A stretch of 51,957 nt of DNA from an uncultured Planctomycetaceae bacterium (GTDB lineage Bacteria; Planctomycetota; Planctomycetia; Pirellulales; UBA1268), in assembly GCA_903885565.1 (NCBI GenBank), contig CAISJI010000184.1:1-51957 (forward strand), given 5' to 3'. A model generated the notes under the pieces. The model saw only the letters and a list, made by a program, of their open reading frames with translations. It made no database searches and was not told where the DNA came from. Positions 16,381-25,825 of the stretch are shown piece after piece. The stretch's first letter is position 1, and every line of letters starts with the position of its first letter. The translations under genes were made by a program, and so were the position numbers.

Positions 16381-19044
16381 GTGGCCTCCGAACCTCAGAC
16401 GCTCCCCCCGGGCATGCAATCGAAGGCCACATTCACCGGCCGATCTCGACCCCGTACCACCCGCTCCTGGGTGCGGTTCGGAGATGGCTTGGCGCGTGCC
16501 GTCATCACGCTCGGTGGCATCGGCACGATTGCGGCCGTGCTGCTGATGGGGGTATTTCTGCTGGCGGTGGCCCTGCCGCTGTTTCAATCGGCGCGGATTC
16601 TCTCGCAGCAGACGACCCCATTATCACCCTCCACGGCCCGGCGGGTGGCTGCTCTGGGATCGGACGAAACCGGCTCGATCGGTTGGGTTCTTGATTCGAC
16701 CGAGGAGGGGGATGGCCTCCTGACTGCCTTCCATACGGCAACCGGTGAAAAACTCACCTCCCGCCCCCTCTCCGGCGGCGGACTCGCAGAGGCGACTTGC
16801 TTGCGGATCGTGCCTGGACAGTTGTTGGCGGCGGTGGGATACGCCGATGGGGCATTCCGTCCGGCCCGGATCGGGGTGGAGTCGGAGTTTGTAGACGACG
16901 AGGCGCTGCCGGTCGGTTTGGAGTTGAAGCCGGGTGAGGCACGGGAAATCGACGGTTCAGTTCTGCTCCATGACGAGAGCGGCCGCTACGCAAAACTGCG
17001 GCTGATTGCCGAAACCACTGCCGAGCCATCCCGGGAACTCACCGCCCGGGTGATCGATATCGACATCACCCAACTCGCTGCCGGGCCGCTGGTGGCGGCG
17101 CTCGATGCCACTGGGGGCGTGCGGGTGGAGACGGTCTCATCGCGGCGCAACCTCATGACCGACGCCGTGGTCACCACGCGTTCTGGGGCCACGCTGGCCC
17201 CGGTTGAGCCTGAGGGCGAGGGGGCCTCCCCGGCCCTGTTCATCCGCCTTTCAGAGCTGGGCGACCAGTTGTTTGTGTTCACCGCCAACGGCATGGCCCG
17301 GCGCTATGCCATCCGCTCGATCGAGTCACCCCAGTTGATGGAATCGTTCGATGCGGCGCCTGGAGATGCGGGGATCGCCATGGTGACGCGGTTGTACGGG
17401 GGAAATGCCCTGGCCGTCGCCGACACCTCCGGGGCGGTGCGCATCTTCTATGCCACGCGGGTTCCTCAGACGCGCGCCGCAGACGGATTGAAGATGATGG
17501 TGGCCAAGGCGTTCGCCCCTGCGCGGCAGCCAGCCGCCATCACCGCCATGGCGGCATCACCGCGGTCGCGGCTGTTTGTTGTGGGCGATGCGACAGGGAC
17601 AGTTCGGCTCCTGCAATCGACCCATCAGTCGACGCTGCTCACCGTTTCGGCTGTCGGCAGCGGCCTGCTCAAGAGTCCCCCCGTGGCGCTGGCGGTGAGC
17701 CCCCGGGAGAAGGTGTTGCTGGCCGCCGATGGCCGCGGGGTTGCCGGCTGGGGCTTCGATGCAGCCTATCCGGAGGTTTCGGCCGCGTCGCTGTTTGGCA
17801 AGGTGTGGTACGAAACCTATCCGGCGGCGGTGCATGCCTGGGAGACGACGGGGCATGAGTCGTTTGAGCCGAAGTTCGGTTTCATGCCGCTGGTCTTCGG
17901 CACCATCAAGGCGACCTTCTATTCGATGGCTTTTGCCACCCCGATCGCCATCCTGGCTGCGATCTATTCCAGCCAGTTTCTCCAGCCACAGTGGAAGTCG
18001 CGGCTCAAGCCGACGATCGAGATGATGGCCAGCCTGCCGAGCGTGGTGCTGGGGTTTGTGGCGGGACTGATCTTTGCTCCTGTCGTGGAACACTGGTTGA
18101 TGGTGGTGGTGACCGGCTTTTTTGTCATTCCACTGACGCTGCTGCTGGGCGCCCATCTCTGGCTGTTAATGCCGGCCGGATGGCGGGTCGCAATGGGGCG
18201 CTGGCGATTTCTTCTGGTGGGAGCGGTGGTGCTGCCGCTGGGCGGGCTGGCCGCGCTGGCTGCAGCGCCGCTGCTGGAACGCTGGCTCTTCGCCGGGGAT
18301 CTCCGCGGCTGGTTGGAGGGACGCGACGGGAGCGGGCTGGGGGGATGGGTGCTGGCGTTGTTTCCCTTGGCATCCGTGGTGGCGATGCTGTTTTGTGGGC
18401 GAGTCGTCAATCCCTGGTTGCGTCGCGAGAGTGTGGGATGGTCGCCGCGACGAGCAGCGCTCGTGTCGCTGGCAACGTTTCTGGCCGGGGTGGCGGTGGC
18501 GCTGGCGATCGCTCTGGCGGCTGCGACATTCCTCGATGCGCTGCGAATCGATGCCCGCGGAGGGTTGTTCGGCACCTATGTGCAGCGGAACGCCATGATC
18601 GTCGCCTTCGGGATGAGTTTTGCGATCATTCCCCTCATCTTCACGATTGCCGACGACGCCCTCTCGAGCGTACCAGAGCATCTGCGCAGCGCCTCGCTCG
18701 GGGCCGGGGCCACGCCCTGGCAGACAGCGGTACGCGTCATCATGCCGGCGGCTGCGAGCGGTCTGTTTTCGGCAGTCATGATCGGATTGGGGCGTGCCGT
18801 CGGCGAGACGATGATCGTGCTGATGGCGGCCGGCAACACACCGCTGATGGACTGGAGCCTCTTCAACGGCTTCCAAACGCTTTCCGCCGCCCTGGCCACC
18901 GAATTGCCCGAGGCGGCCCGGGGCAGCGCCCACTACCGCGTGCTCTTTCTGGCCGCGCTCACGCTGTTTGCCATGACGTTCGTCTTGAACACGGTGGCGG
19001 AAATCATCCGGGAACGCTTTCGGAGGTCGTCGCATGAGCTCTGA
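16381..19044 (+). CDS. pstC: Phosphate ABC transporter permease PstC, enlarged
   Basis: An 887-residue inner-membrane permease, against about 300-320 in E. coli. One N-terminal membrane helix (about residues 38-68) is followed by roughly 430 residues of extracytoplasmic sequence with repeated beta-strand patterns suggestive of a propeller. The permease core starts near FGTIKATFYSMAFATPIAILAAIY, continues with SLPSVVLGFVAGLIF, and ends with the coupling segment EHLRSASLGAGATPWQTAVRVIMPAAASGLFSAVMIGLGRAVGETM, the conserved PstC region facing PstB. A second insertion of about 150 residues carries extra hydrophobic helices. The start is a GTG without a clear Shine-Dalgarno; ATG 16414 is an alternative. 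It overlaps pstA by 11 bp. Confidence 0.88.
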   Translation: MASEPQTLPPGMQSKATFTGRSRPRTTRSWVRFGDGLARAVITLGGIGTIAAVLLMGVFLLAVALPLFQSARILSQQTTPLSPSTARRVAALGSDETGSIGWVLDSTEEGDGLLTAFHTATGEKLTSRPLSGGGLAEATCLRIVPGQLLAAVGYADGAFRPARIGVESEFVDDEALPVGLELKPGEAREIDGSVLLHDESGRYAKLRLIAETTAEPSRELTARVIDIDITQLAAGPLVAALDATGGVRVETVSSRRNLMTDAVVTTRSGATLAPVEPEGEGASPALFIRLSELGDQLFVFTANGMARRYAIRSIESPQLMESFDAAPGDAGIAMVTRLYGGNALAVADTSGAVRIFYATRVPQTRAADGLKMMVAKAFAPARQPAAITAMAASPRSRLFVVGDATGTVRLLQSTHQSTLLTVSAVGSGLLKSPPVALAVSPREKVLLAADGRGVAGWGFDAAYPEVSAASLFGKVWYETYPAAVHAWETTGHESFEPKFGFMPLVFGTIKATFYSMAFATPIAILAAIYSSQFLQPQWKSRLKPTIEMMASLPSVVLGFVAGLIFAPVVEHWLMVVVTGFFVIPLTLLLGAHLWLLMPAGWRVAMGRWRFLLVGAVVLPLGGLAALAAAPLLERWLFAGDLRGWLEGRDGSGLGGWVLALFPLASVVAMLFCGRVVNPWLRRESVGWSPRRAALVSLATFLAGVAVALAIALAAATFLDALRIDARGGLFGTYVQRNAMIVAFGMSFAIIPLIFTIADDALSSVPEHLRSASLGAGATPWQTAVRVIMPAAASGLFSAVMIGLGRAVGETMIVLMAAGNTPLMDWSLFNGFQTLSAALATELPEAARGSAHYRVLFLAALTLFAMTFVLNTVAEIIRERFRRSSHEL

Positions 19045-20716
19045 GCGGCAGCGTCCCCGACGATTGCGGTCGGCCCATTCGAATCTCAGCGCCCACGGCG
19101 AGCCTTGGGTTTGGCTTACGGCCGGCTCGCTGGCGCTGGCGATCGCGATGATCACCGGGCTGCTCTGTTTCATCGCGATCCGCGGGGCCGCCACATTCTG
19201 GCCTGTCCCGCTGGAGCTGGTGGAGCTGGCCGACGGTAGAAAAGTGCTGGGAGAAGTGACCGGCCGGCAAACGGCTGTGCAGCCAGGCAGGGATGCACCT
19301 GAGCAGGCCGCCCGCCGGCTGGTGCGCACCGCCAACTTTGAATTCACCGGAAACCACTACGAGTGGATCGACGAATCGGCCATCACGGCCACCACGCTCC
19401 CGGAGTGGGCCACGGCAGTCGATCGGTTGGAGGGAGGCCGCTTCCATGGATTCCCCCTGCGGCTGATGCATGGGGAAGAGGTTGTGGCCGCGGGTGCCGA
19501 GGGTGTTTGGGAGGAATTTGAGCGGATCCATCCGGCCGCCAGGGAGCGGTTTCGCGCCGCTCGGTCGATCGACAAACATGATCGGGGGGTGTTGCAGCGA
19601 CGCCTGCGCGCGGCCCGGTTGGACGTCGTGCAGGCGGGACTCTCCAGCGGATTGGAGAGCCCGCAGCGCGCCGAGAGCGTCAAGCGGGAGAGCGAGGTCA
19701 TCGCCGCCGTTGAACTGGAGGAGAAAATCCTCGATCAGAAAACCGCCAGCCTGCGTGCCCAGAACGCCGGTTGGGGGGTGGAGTTTGAGACGCCTGGCGG
19801 AGAGAAGACGATTCTCCCGCTCGATTCGATCGTGCGCGCCTGGCAGCCCAACCGGCTCTCCCTGGCGAGCAAGGCACAACTGTACGGTGCGCGGTGGGGG
19901 GAGTTTCTGGCCGACGACCCGCGGGAGGCCAACAGTGCCGGCGGGGTGTTTCCGGCGATCTGGGGCACGATTGCCATGACGCTCATCATGGCGGTTTTCG
20001 TGGCCCCGTTCGGCGTGCTGGCGGCACTCTATCTGCGGGAGTATGCCACGCGGGGGCCGGTGACAGCGGCAGTGCGCATCGCCATCAATAATCTGGCCGG
20101 TGTGCCGAGTATCGTCTACGGCGCCTTCGGCCTGGGGTTCTTCTGCTATGTCCTGGGGGCGGGAATTGACGGCGTGTTTTTCCGCCCCAGCCTCATTGCC
20201 GATAACCAGCCGACGTTTGGCACCGGAGGTCTGCTCTGGGCTTCGCTGACTCTGGCACTGCTGACGTTGCCGGTGGTGATCGTGGCCACGGAGGAGGCGC
20301 TGTCGGCGGTGCCAAATTCGATGCGCGAGGGTTCCTATGCCTGTGGGGCGAGCAAGTGGCAGACGATCCGTCGCATCGTGCTGCCCAGAGCGCTGCCGGG
20401 CATCATGACCGGCCTTATCCTGGCCATGGCCCGCGGTGCCGGCGAGGTGGCCCCTCTCATGCTCGTGGGAGTGAAGAAAATAGCCCTCGATCTGCCGATC
20501 GACGGAACGTTCCCCTTCGTGCATCCCGAGCGGGAGTTTATGCATCTGGCATACCTGATTTACGATGTCGGGTTTCAGAGCCCCAACAGCGAGGCGGCCA
20601 AGCCGATGGTCTTCACGATCACATTTCTGTTGGTGGCGATCATCGCCCTGTTGAACCTCACTGCCATCTGGATTCGCTCAAGGCTGCAGCGAAGGTACGT
20701 TGCCCAGCAGTTCTGA
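19034..20716 (+). CDS. pstA: Phosphate ABC transporter permease PstA, enlarged
   Basis: A 560-residue permease, nearly twice the usual size. After one membrane helix (about residues 32-58) comes a 250-residue extracytoplasmic stretch with a charged, probably coiled-coil section (ARLDVVQAGLSSGLESPQRAESVKRESE). The permease core (IWGTIAMTLIMAVFVAPFGVLAALYLREYA onward) includes LAGVPSIVYGAFGLGFF and the cytoplasmic coupling loop NSMREGSYACGASKWQTIRRIVLPRALPGIMTGLILAMARGAGEVAPLML. Its ATG lies within the end of pstC (ATGAGCTCTGA), which suggests coupled translation and a fixed 1:1 ratio. PstC and PstA carry the enlargement together, so the two outer domains may contact each other or PstS. Confidence 0.88.
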   Translation: MSSERQRPRRLRSAHSNLSAHGEPWVWLTAGSLALAIAMITGLLCFIAIRGAATFWPVPLELVELADGRKVLGEVTGRQTAVQPGRDAPEQAARRLVRTANFEFTGNHYEWIDESAITATTLPEWATAVDRLEGGRFHGFPLRLMHGEEVVAAGAEGVWEEFERIHPAARERFRAARSIDKHDRGVLQRRLRAARLDVVQAGLSSGLESPQRAESVKRESEVIAAVELEEKILDQKTASLRAQNAGWGVEFETPGGEKTILPLDSIVRAWQPNRLSLASKAQLYGARWGEFLADDPREANSAGGVFPAIWGTIAMTLIMAVFVAPFGVLAALYLREYATRGPVTAAVRIAINNLAGVPSIVYGAFGLGFFCYVLGAGIDGVFFRPSLIADNQPTFGTGGLLWASLTLALLTLPVVIVATEEALSAVPNSMREGSYACGASKWQTIRRIVLPRALPGIMTGLILAMARGAGEVAPLMLVGVKKIALDLPIDGTFPFVHPEREFMHLAYLIYDVGFQSPNSEAAKPMVFTITFLLVAIIALLNLTAIWIRSRLQRRYVAQQF

Positions 20717-20778
20717 AGTAGGCTGAGCAACCCCGACACCGACCCTTCTGCTGATTCTCATTCCAACCCACAATCGCC

Positions 20779-21693
20779 ATGGAGAGCGAACAGACCACCA
20801 TGGAAGCAACGAAAAAAAACGGGCCAGGGAGCGGGCGGACTCCGGATGCCGGCGTCGAAGCCGGTGCGGCAGACCGGCTGCTGGCCGTGGCGGCGGGGCG
20901 GGAGGTGCCCTCGGAGGTGCATGAGCAGGTGCTCCGCGAACGTCCGGTGCTGGAGGTGGATCGGTTCAATCTGTGGTATGGGGCAAAGCAGGCCCTGCAC
21001 AACATCACGATGCCGATCCCCCACAACCACGTGACGGCGCTGGTGGGGCCGAGTGGTTGCGGCAAATCGACGCTGCTCCGCAGCGTCAATCGGCTCAATG
21101 ACTTGGTGCCCAGCGCCCGCACCACCGGCACGATGCGACTCAATGGTGATTCCATCTACGATCCGCGGGTGGATGTCATCGAACTGCGCAAGCGAATGGG
21201 CATGGTGTTTCAGCGCCCGAATCCCTTTCCGATGAGCATTTACGAGAACGTTGTTTATGCCCTGCGGATCGATGGCGAGGGGAATCGAGGCATTCTCGAT
21301 GAGGTATGCGAGATGTCGCTGCGGGGAGCGGCGCTGTGGGATGAGGTGAAGGATCGGCTCAAGGACAGCGCGCTGGGGCTGTCGGGTGGGCAGCAGCAGC
21401 GCTTGTGTATCGCGCGGGCCATCGCAGCGGAGCCCGAGGTGCTGTTGCTCGACGAGCCCTGCTCCGCACTCGATCCGATCGCCACCGGCAAGGTGGAGGA
21501 TCTCATTCAGGAATTGCGGGGGCGGTATTCCGTGCTGATCGTCACGCACAACATGCAGCAGGCCAGTCGCACCAGCGACTACACCGCGTTTATGTATCTT
21601 GGTCGGCTGATCGAATATGGGCCGACGACGGAGATTTTCACGAAGCCGATCCTCCGCGAAACCGAGGCCTATGTCACCGGTCGGTTCGGTTGA
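20779..21693 (+). CDS. pstB: Phosphate ABC transporter ATP-binding protein
   Basis: A 304-residue ABC ATPase that powers phosphate import. Walker A is GPSGCGKST (residues 90-98), the Q-loop is in [23 protein letters not shown] (diagnostic of PstB), the signature is [14 protein letters not shown], Walker B is [13 protein letters not shown], and the switch His is in [10 protein letters not shown]. The [11 protein letters not shown] segment and the ending [11 protein letters not shown] support PstB rather than other ABC ATPases. It has about 50 extra N-terminal residues compared with E. coli PstB; ATG 20800 would shorten these slightly and no Shine-Dalgarno decides. It lies 62 bp after pstA. Confidence 0.95.
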   Translation: MESEQTTMEATKKNGPGSGRTPDAGVEAGAADRLLAVAAGREVPSEVHEQVLRERPVLEVDRFNLWYGAKQALHNITMPIPHNHVTALVGPSGCGKSTLLRSVNRLNDLVPSARTTGTMRLNGDSIYDPRVDVIELRKRMGMVFQRPNPFPMSIYENVVYALRIDGEGNRGILDEVCEMSLRGAALWDEVKDRLKDSALGLSGGQQQRLCIARAIAAEPEVLLLDEPCSALDPIATGKVEDLIQELRGRYSVLIVTHNMQQASRTSDYTAFMYLGRLIEYGPTTEIFTKPILRETEAYVTGRFG

Positions 21694-21747
21694 CAGCGGG
21701 CAGTGCCAAGGCGCCCCGCAATGGGCGGGGCAGGAGTGTGATTGATC

Positions 21748-22407
21748 ATGGGACGCCACATTGAACGGCAGATTGAAAGCCTCAAGGAGAAGATCCTGCG
21801 GGTGGGCACGCTCGTGGAGGAGGCGATCTCCAAGTCGATCACTGCGGTGATCAACCGCGACACGGCGCTGGCGCAGCGGGTGCAAGCCAGCGACGAGCAG
21901 ATCGACAGAATGGAGGTGGAGGTCGAGGAGGAGTGCCTGAAGATTCTCGCCCTCTACCAACCGGTGGCCGCTGACCTGCGATTCGTGGTGGCAGCCTTGA
22001 AGATCAACAACGATCTGGAGCGCATGGGTGATCTGGCAAAAAACATCGCCAAACGCGTCTCTCAGTTGGCCGGCGGGGAGCCGATCGAATTGCCGCCAGA
22101 GATTCGCATGATGGCGATGCAGGCCGAGGAGATGGTGCGGCAGTGCCTTGATGCCGTGGTCACGGCAGATCCGATCCTGGCCCGACGGGTGCGGGAGCAG
22201 GACGACGCCGTCGATGAGGCGCGGCAAAAAATTCGCCGCCGGATCCTCAAGGGCATTCAGGAACGACCGGAAAACCTTGAGAATCTGTTGCGAATCAACT
22301 CGATTTCCAAGCACATCGAACGCATCGCCGATATGGCCACAAATGTCGCCGAGGATGTGATTTACATGGTCGAAGGGGATATCGTGCGGCATCGGCTGGG
22401 AGACTGA
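21748..22407 (+). CDS. phoU: Phosphate-transport regulator PhoU
   Basis: A 219-residue all-helical protein with two PhoU repeats: the first around DEQIDRMEVEVEEECLKILALYQPVAADLRFVVAALKINNDLERMGDLAKNIAKR, the second near DDAVDEARQKIRRRI...ISKHIERIADMATNVAEDVIYMVEG. The metal-binding E/DxxxD pairs (NDLERMGD, KHIERIAD) are present in both. PhoU damps Pst transport and PhoR signalling when phosphate is ample. ATG 21748 has CAGGAG 11 nt upstream; a TTG at 21742 is closer to it but less likely. It closes the pst operon; no phoB/phoR pair is in the window. Confidence 0.95.
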   Translation: MGRHIERQIESLKEKILRVGTLVEEAISKSITAVINRDTALAQRVQASDEQIDRMEVEVEEECLKILALYQPVAADLRFVVAALKINNDLERMGDLAKNIAKRVSQLAGGEPIELPPEIRMMAMQAEEMVRQCLDAVVTADPILARRVREQDDAVDEARQKIRRRILKGIQERPENLENLLRINSISKHIERIADMATNVAEDVIYMVEGDIVRHRLGD

Positions 22408-22884
22408 GGCGTCCCCGCTGCCGGCGCCCGGGCGGACGGTCGGCTGTGGCCCGGCCGGATGGAATCGGAGGGGCGATGCCCGGGTTCCACCCCCCTCTCA
22501 ACGATCCCTAGGGAAAATCCTCCAGGCCCCTCTGGATTGAAGACAGCCCTCTCGATTGACTGCAGAAAAACGCCTCCGTCGGCGGCCCGGCTGGCATTTT
22601 CCGGGTTGCCCACCGCCGTATCCGACGGCGGACTCTGATTTCCACCCCCTGCACTGGCACGGGGTGAGCAGATGCCCCACGCGGGGGTGGCTGCCAGACC
22701 GGCGGTGGCAAAAAGCAGGTGGGCATTCGGTCTGTCCCCGTGGTACGCTTTCCGCCCGGGGCGCGCGAAGGGCCGCCACGGATCGTCCGGCACCCAATGC
22801 CCTCCGGCGTGGGAGAAGCCGGAGAGGCCGTCGAAGCCCAGCGTCTTCCGGTGAGAGGCCGTCCTGCGAGAGAAAGTCTGGAGC
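22408..22884. other. 477-bp intergenic region after phoU
   Basis: The region contains a minus-oriented copy of the 133-nt repeat family (listed separately) and otherwise GC-rich sequence with no convincing coding frame and no stem followed by a T run. Transcription of the next gene must start here or read through from phoU. Confidence 0.4.
22511..22612 (-). repeat. 133-nt repeat family, diverged copy 3
   Basis: On the minus strand the core GGGCTGTCTTCAATCCAGAG, followed by GGGCCTGGAGGATTTTCC, matches copy 1 with only small changes. The 5' half differs, but still offers arms GGAAAATGCC and GGCGTTTTTC flanking a GC-rich loop, so the hairpin layout is kept with different bases. Confidence 0.6.
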
Positions 22885-24279
22885 ATGCCCGCACGTCATC
22901 TGTTGGCCCTGATCGTCTGTCTCTGTTGCGCGCTTGGCCAAAGCGCCGGACGAGCGTTTGCTGAAGATCCGGTGCTGGTCAACATTACCGGTCCGCTCGC
23001 GGCGAAATTGGGGGAGAGAATCTCCTTTGAGGTGGAACTGGTCAATCGCTCCGGCAGGACGCTGGAAAAGCTGCGGGTTGTCGACTACTTCGACAAGGGC
23101 TTTCATCACGAGGCGTCGGCCAGCCCGATTGAACAGAAGGGCACCATCGACCTCGCCGCCGGCACCGCCCGCCGGATCACGCTCGACTTTCTCACCGATG
23201 AACCGGGCCGGCAGTGCCATCGGGTGGAGATTCTGGATCAGGCCCATCGCTATATGGGGGGTGCGACGGAGTGTGTGCTGGTGAGCGCACCAGTCGCACC
23301 GCCAACGGCGACCGCTGCCCCCCAGGCGGCACTGCCGCCGTCGGTGGTGCAGCCGCCCATGGCCGTTCCTCCCGCCGCTTATGCAGGGCCGCCGCCGGTG
23401 GCGGTGCCGCCGGCCCCAGTCGTCATCCCGCCAGTGGCTCCTGCGCCCGCCTTTCCGCTGAACCCGGCTCCCGTTCCGTCGCCCCAGCCGATGGTCGCCA
23501 CGGCGGTGGCTCCCCCCGCGGTACCGTCGCTCGCCTTGGGAATGTCTGGTCCCAATGAACTGACCGTCGGGGGCGTGGGTGAATTTGTGGCCACGGTCCG
23601 CAACACCGGTCTGGCCCCCTCGGGGCCGACCAAGCTGGAATTCAACTGGGACGATTCCTACGCGCCGCTGGAAGCCTCTGACGGGTACAAGCTGGGGCCG
23701 AGTTCCGTCTCCTGGTCACTTCCCTCGATCGAGGCAGGGGGCCAACTACGGCGCCAGATCAACCTCCGCAGCCAAGCCCCCTCCGGCCTGCGCGGTGGGC
23801 AGTCGACACGGGCCTGTGTGCGCGGAGTGTTGAGCGAACAGGCCGGGGGAGTGATGGTCGCGGACGAATCGTGCGTGCTCATCAAATCGAACGCCCCGCC
23901 GAAGCGAACGCCTCGGGAGGCGGGGTTGCGGGTTTCAGTGGCGGATTGCGACGACCCGGTTCAGACCGGGGGAGCCACCACTCTGGTCTGCACGGTTTCC
24001 AATGGGGGTGTCTCTCCTTCAGGTCGCCTTGATGTGGTCGTGATCCTGCCCGAACAGGGCCGTCTCGTGGGCGATCCCACCCCGTCGAGAGTGCGTATCG
24101 AGGGGCCGAACGTGACGTTTGATCCGCTCGCCTCGCTGCCACCCGGTGGGCATGCGGTGTTTGAGCTGACATACCGCCTGCCGGTCGGCGGTGTGGGGAA
24201 GGCGACGGCCATCGTCTCTGGCCCCGAAATCGAAGGGTCGATGGAATCGAGTTGCGCGACAACCTTTCTGGCCCCCTGA
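22885..24279 (+). CDS. Exported DUF11-like repeat protein
   Basis: A 464-residue secreted or surface protein. The signal peptide (about residues 1-26, ending AGRAFA) is followed by an Ig-like beta domain (VNITGPLAAKLGERISFEVELVNRSGRTLEKLRVVDYFDKGF), a Pro/Val/Ala-rich linker (about 135-215), then two more domains of the same sort: MSGPNELTVGGVGEFVATVRNTGLAPSGPTKL and VSVADCDDPVQTGGATTLVCTVSNGGVSPSGRLDVVVILP. This pattern of vague-identity beta domains with N-x-G turns is typical of DUF11/CARDB-type adhesin modules found in planctomycete envelope proteins. The function is likely structural or adhesive. ATG 22885 has GGAG very close upstream. It is followed by the metallophosphoesterase-like gene after 147 bp. 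Confidence 0.75.
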   Translation: MPARHLLALIVCLCCALGQSAGRAFAEDPVLVNITGPLAAKLGERISFEVELVNRSGRTLEKLRVVDYFDKGFHHEASASPIEQKGTIDLAAGTARRITLDFLTDEPGRQCHRVEILDQAHRYMGGATECVLVSAPVAPPTATAAPQAALPPSVVQPPMAVPPAAYAGPPPVAVPPAPVVIPPVAPAPAFPLNPAPVPSPQPMVATAVAPPAVPSLALGMSGPNELTVGGVGEFVATVRNTGLAPSGPTKLEFNWDDSYAPLEASDGYKLGPSSVSWSLPSIEAGGQLRRQINLRSQAPSGLRGGQSTRACVRGVLSEQAGGVMVADESCVLIKSNAPPKRTPREAGLRVSVADCDDPVQTGGATTLVCTVSNGGVSPSGRLDVVVILPEQGRLVGDPTPSRVRIEGPNVTFDPLASLPPGGHAVFELTYRLPVGGVGKATAIVSGPEIEGSMESSCATTFLAP

Positions 24280-24426
24280 TCGGTCTGGCATCCCCTCTCC
24301 CCACAACCGGCACAACCGTTGTGTTGCGTGTCAGTGCCAGTCTCGGCACCCCTCCCGCAGGTCCAGCGGGGAAAGTGTCGATGCATGCTGGGGTACTGGT
24401 CCGTTTGGGGGCAGGAGCGCAGGGGC

Positions 24427-25728
24427 ATGCTTGTCATCGCTGCGAATTGGTCGATTTCCGACGGCACGCTGGTGGGAGCCAACGGACACCGGCCATGGCA
24501 GACGTTGGTCGCCGAGGTGCGGCGGATTGCGCTGCGGTCCGGATTCCGCCGGGACGGGGCCTATCGACCGGTGGAACAGGTTGACGTTGTGCTGGCGGGT
24601 GACACGTTCGACTGGTTGCTGAGTCGGGAATGGCTCGGCTCCACCCGCCCGTGGCACCCGTCACGTCGCGCCGCGGGCATTCGGCAGCGGGTGAGGGAAG
24701 GATCGCTGCGTCGGGGCACCGCGGCCCTGCTCGGGGTGGTGCGACTCGCGCGACGCGGGCTGCATGTGCCGTTGGCCAACCGCCACTTTCGGCCGGTGGT
24801 GGGCAGCCGTGTCACGGTGCCGGTGAGCGTCACGCTGCTCGCTGGAGACCGCGATGAGGAGTTGGCGGACGCAGGGGGGCGGGAAATTGCCGGGCGGTTT
24901 GGCGTGGGAGTGGGATCCGTCTGGGCATCGCGGGGCGTATCGGTATGGCATGGGCAGGATTTTGACCCGCTCTGCGGGCCCTCCCGCGCGGAGGGAGGGC
25001 CTTCCTTGGCGGAGAGTTTGCGGGTCGACCTGCTGGCCAGATTTATCGCGGCGCTTGCTGACTGCGGAGCCGCCGTGGGCCAGCAGCGGTGGCTGGTAGC
25101 GGCGCTGGCCCAAGCCACCCCGCTGGGCATGCCCTCCATCCTGTCGGCTTGGCGCCGCTTCCGGCCCGAAGCCGAATGCTGCCGCCAGAAGGTGGCCACG
25201 CTCTGGCGGCGAGCCGTGGAGGGGTGGCATCGGGAGTCGCGGCAGTCTGCGTTCTGCCGGGAATGGGAATTCGATGTGGTGGCGGAAGTGGCCGCCTGGA
25301 TGGAGTCTGCGGGGAAGACGGATCCCCAACCCCTGCATGACTGGCTGGGAATCGATCGATGCTCTCTTCCCGCGGGCCCAGCCGGCACGCTCGTTCTGGG
25401 ACATCTGCCGGTGGGGCTTTCGGCTCTGGCGCCAGGGAGCGGACGCCGCGTCTGCGTGGGGCCGCGGGAGAATTCGCCCCACACGGGTGACGAGCGGTTC
25501 GAGGGAGCGGGAAGCAGCGCGGTCGCGGGAGGAGAAGCCCTGCCCCCCGGATTGGACGTGCCCCCCCCGGGAGTGGCCATTTTTGCCGATGACGAATGTG
25601 GTGGCCTGGCACTGGCTCCGTGTGGTGCCGCCGTAGAGACCGTGCCGGAATGGGATTCAGAATCGCTCGTTTTTTGCGCCCCGCAGCCTCTTCGAGAGGA
25701 TACGATTCGGATCGTGGATGCCGCCTGA
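24427..25728 (+). CDS. Metallophosphoesterase-like (LpxH-type) protein with degenerate metal site
   Basis: A 433-residue protein whose N-terminal half follows the calcineurin-like phosphoesterase plan. VDVVLAGDTFDWLL matches the GDxxD motif, LLAGDRDEEL stands where GNHD-E is expected, VWHGQDFDPLC resembles the HGxxFD segment of LpxH-like enzymes, and LVLGHLPVG stands where GHxH is expected. The first motif (DxH) is replaced by AANWSISDG. Several metal ligands are therefore missing and enzyme activity is doubtful. The C-terminal half is variable and Gly/Pro-rich. I start at ATG 24427, with CAGGAG upstream; the ATG at 24385 lacks family-like sequence. The fold assignment is moderate, because only short motifs support it. 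Confidence 0.6.
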   Translation: MLVIAANWSISDGTLVGANGHRPWQTLVAEVRRIALRSGFRRDGAYRPVEQVDVVLAGDTFDWLLSREWLGSTRPWHPSRRAAGIRQRVREGSLRRGTAALLGVVRLARRGLHVPLANRHFRPVVGSRVTVPVSVTLLAGDRDEELADAGGREIAGRFGVGVGSVWASRGVSVWHGQDFDPLCGPSRAEGGPSLAESLRVDLLARFIAALADCGAAVGQQRWLVAALAQATPLGMPSILSAWRRFRPEAECCRQKVATLWRRAVEGWHRESRQSAFCREWEFDVVAEVAAWMESAGKTDPQPLHDWLGIDRCSLPAGPAGTLVLGHLPVGLSALAPGSGRRVCVGPRENSPHTGDERFEGAGSSAVAGGEALPPGLDVPPPGVAIFADDECGGLALAPCGAAVETVPEWDSESLVFCAPQPLREDTIRIVDAA

Positions 25729-25825
25729 CACGGAGGGTGTTTGGGCGGGATTGTCCGGGGCAGTGTGCGCCGGGCATCGCCTCCTGTGATCTCCCGCTTC
25801 TCTCCCCAGCCAGGGTCCACCAGAG

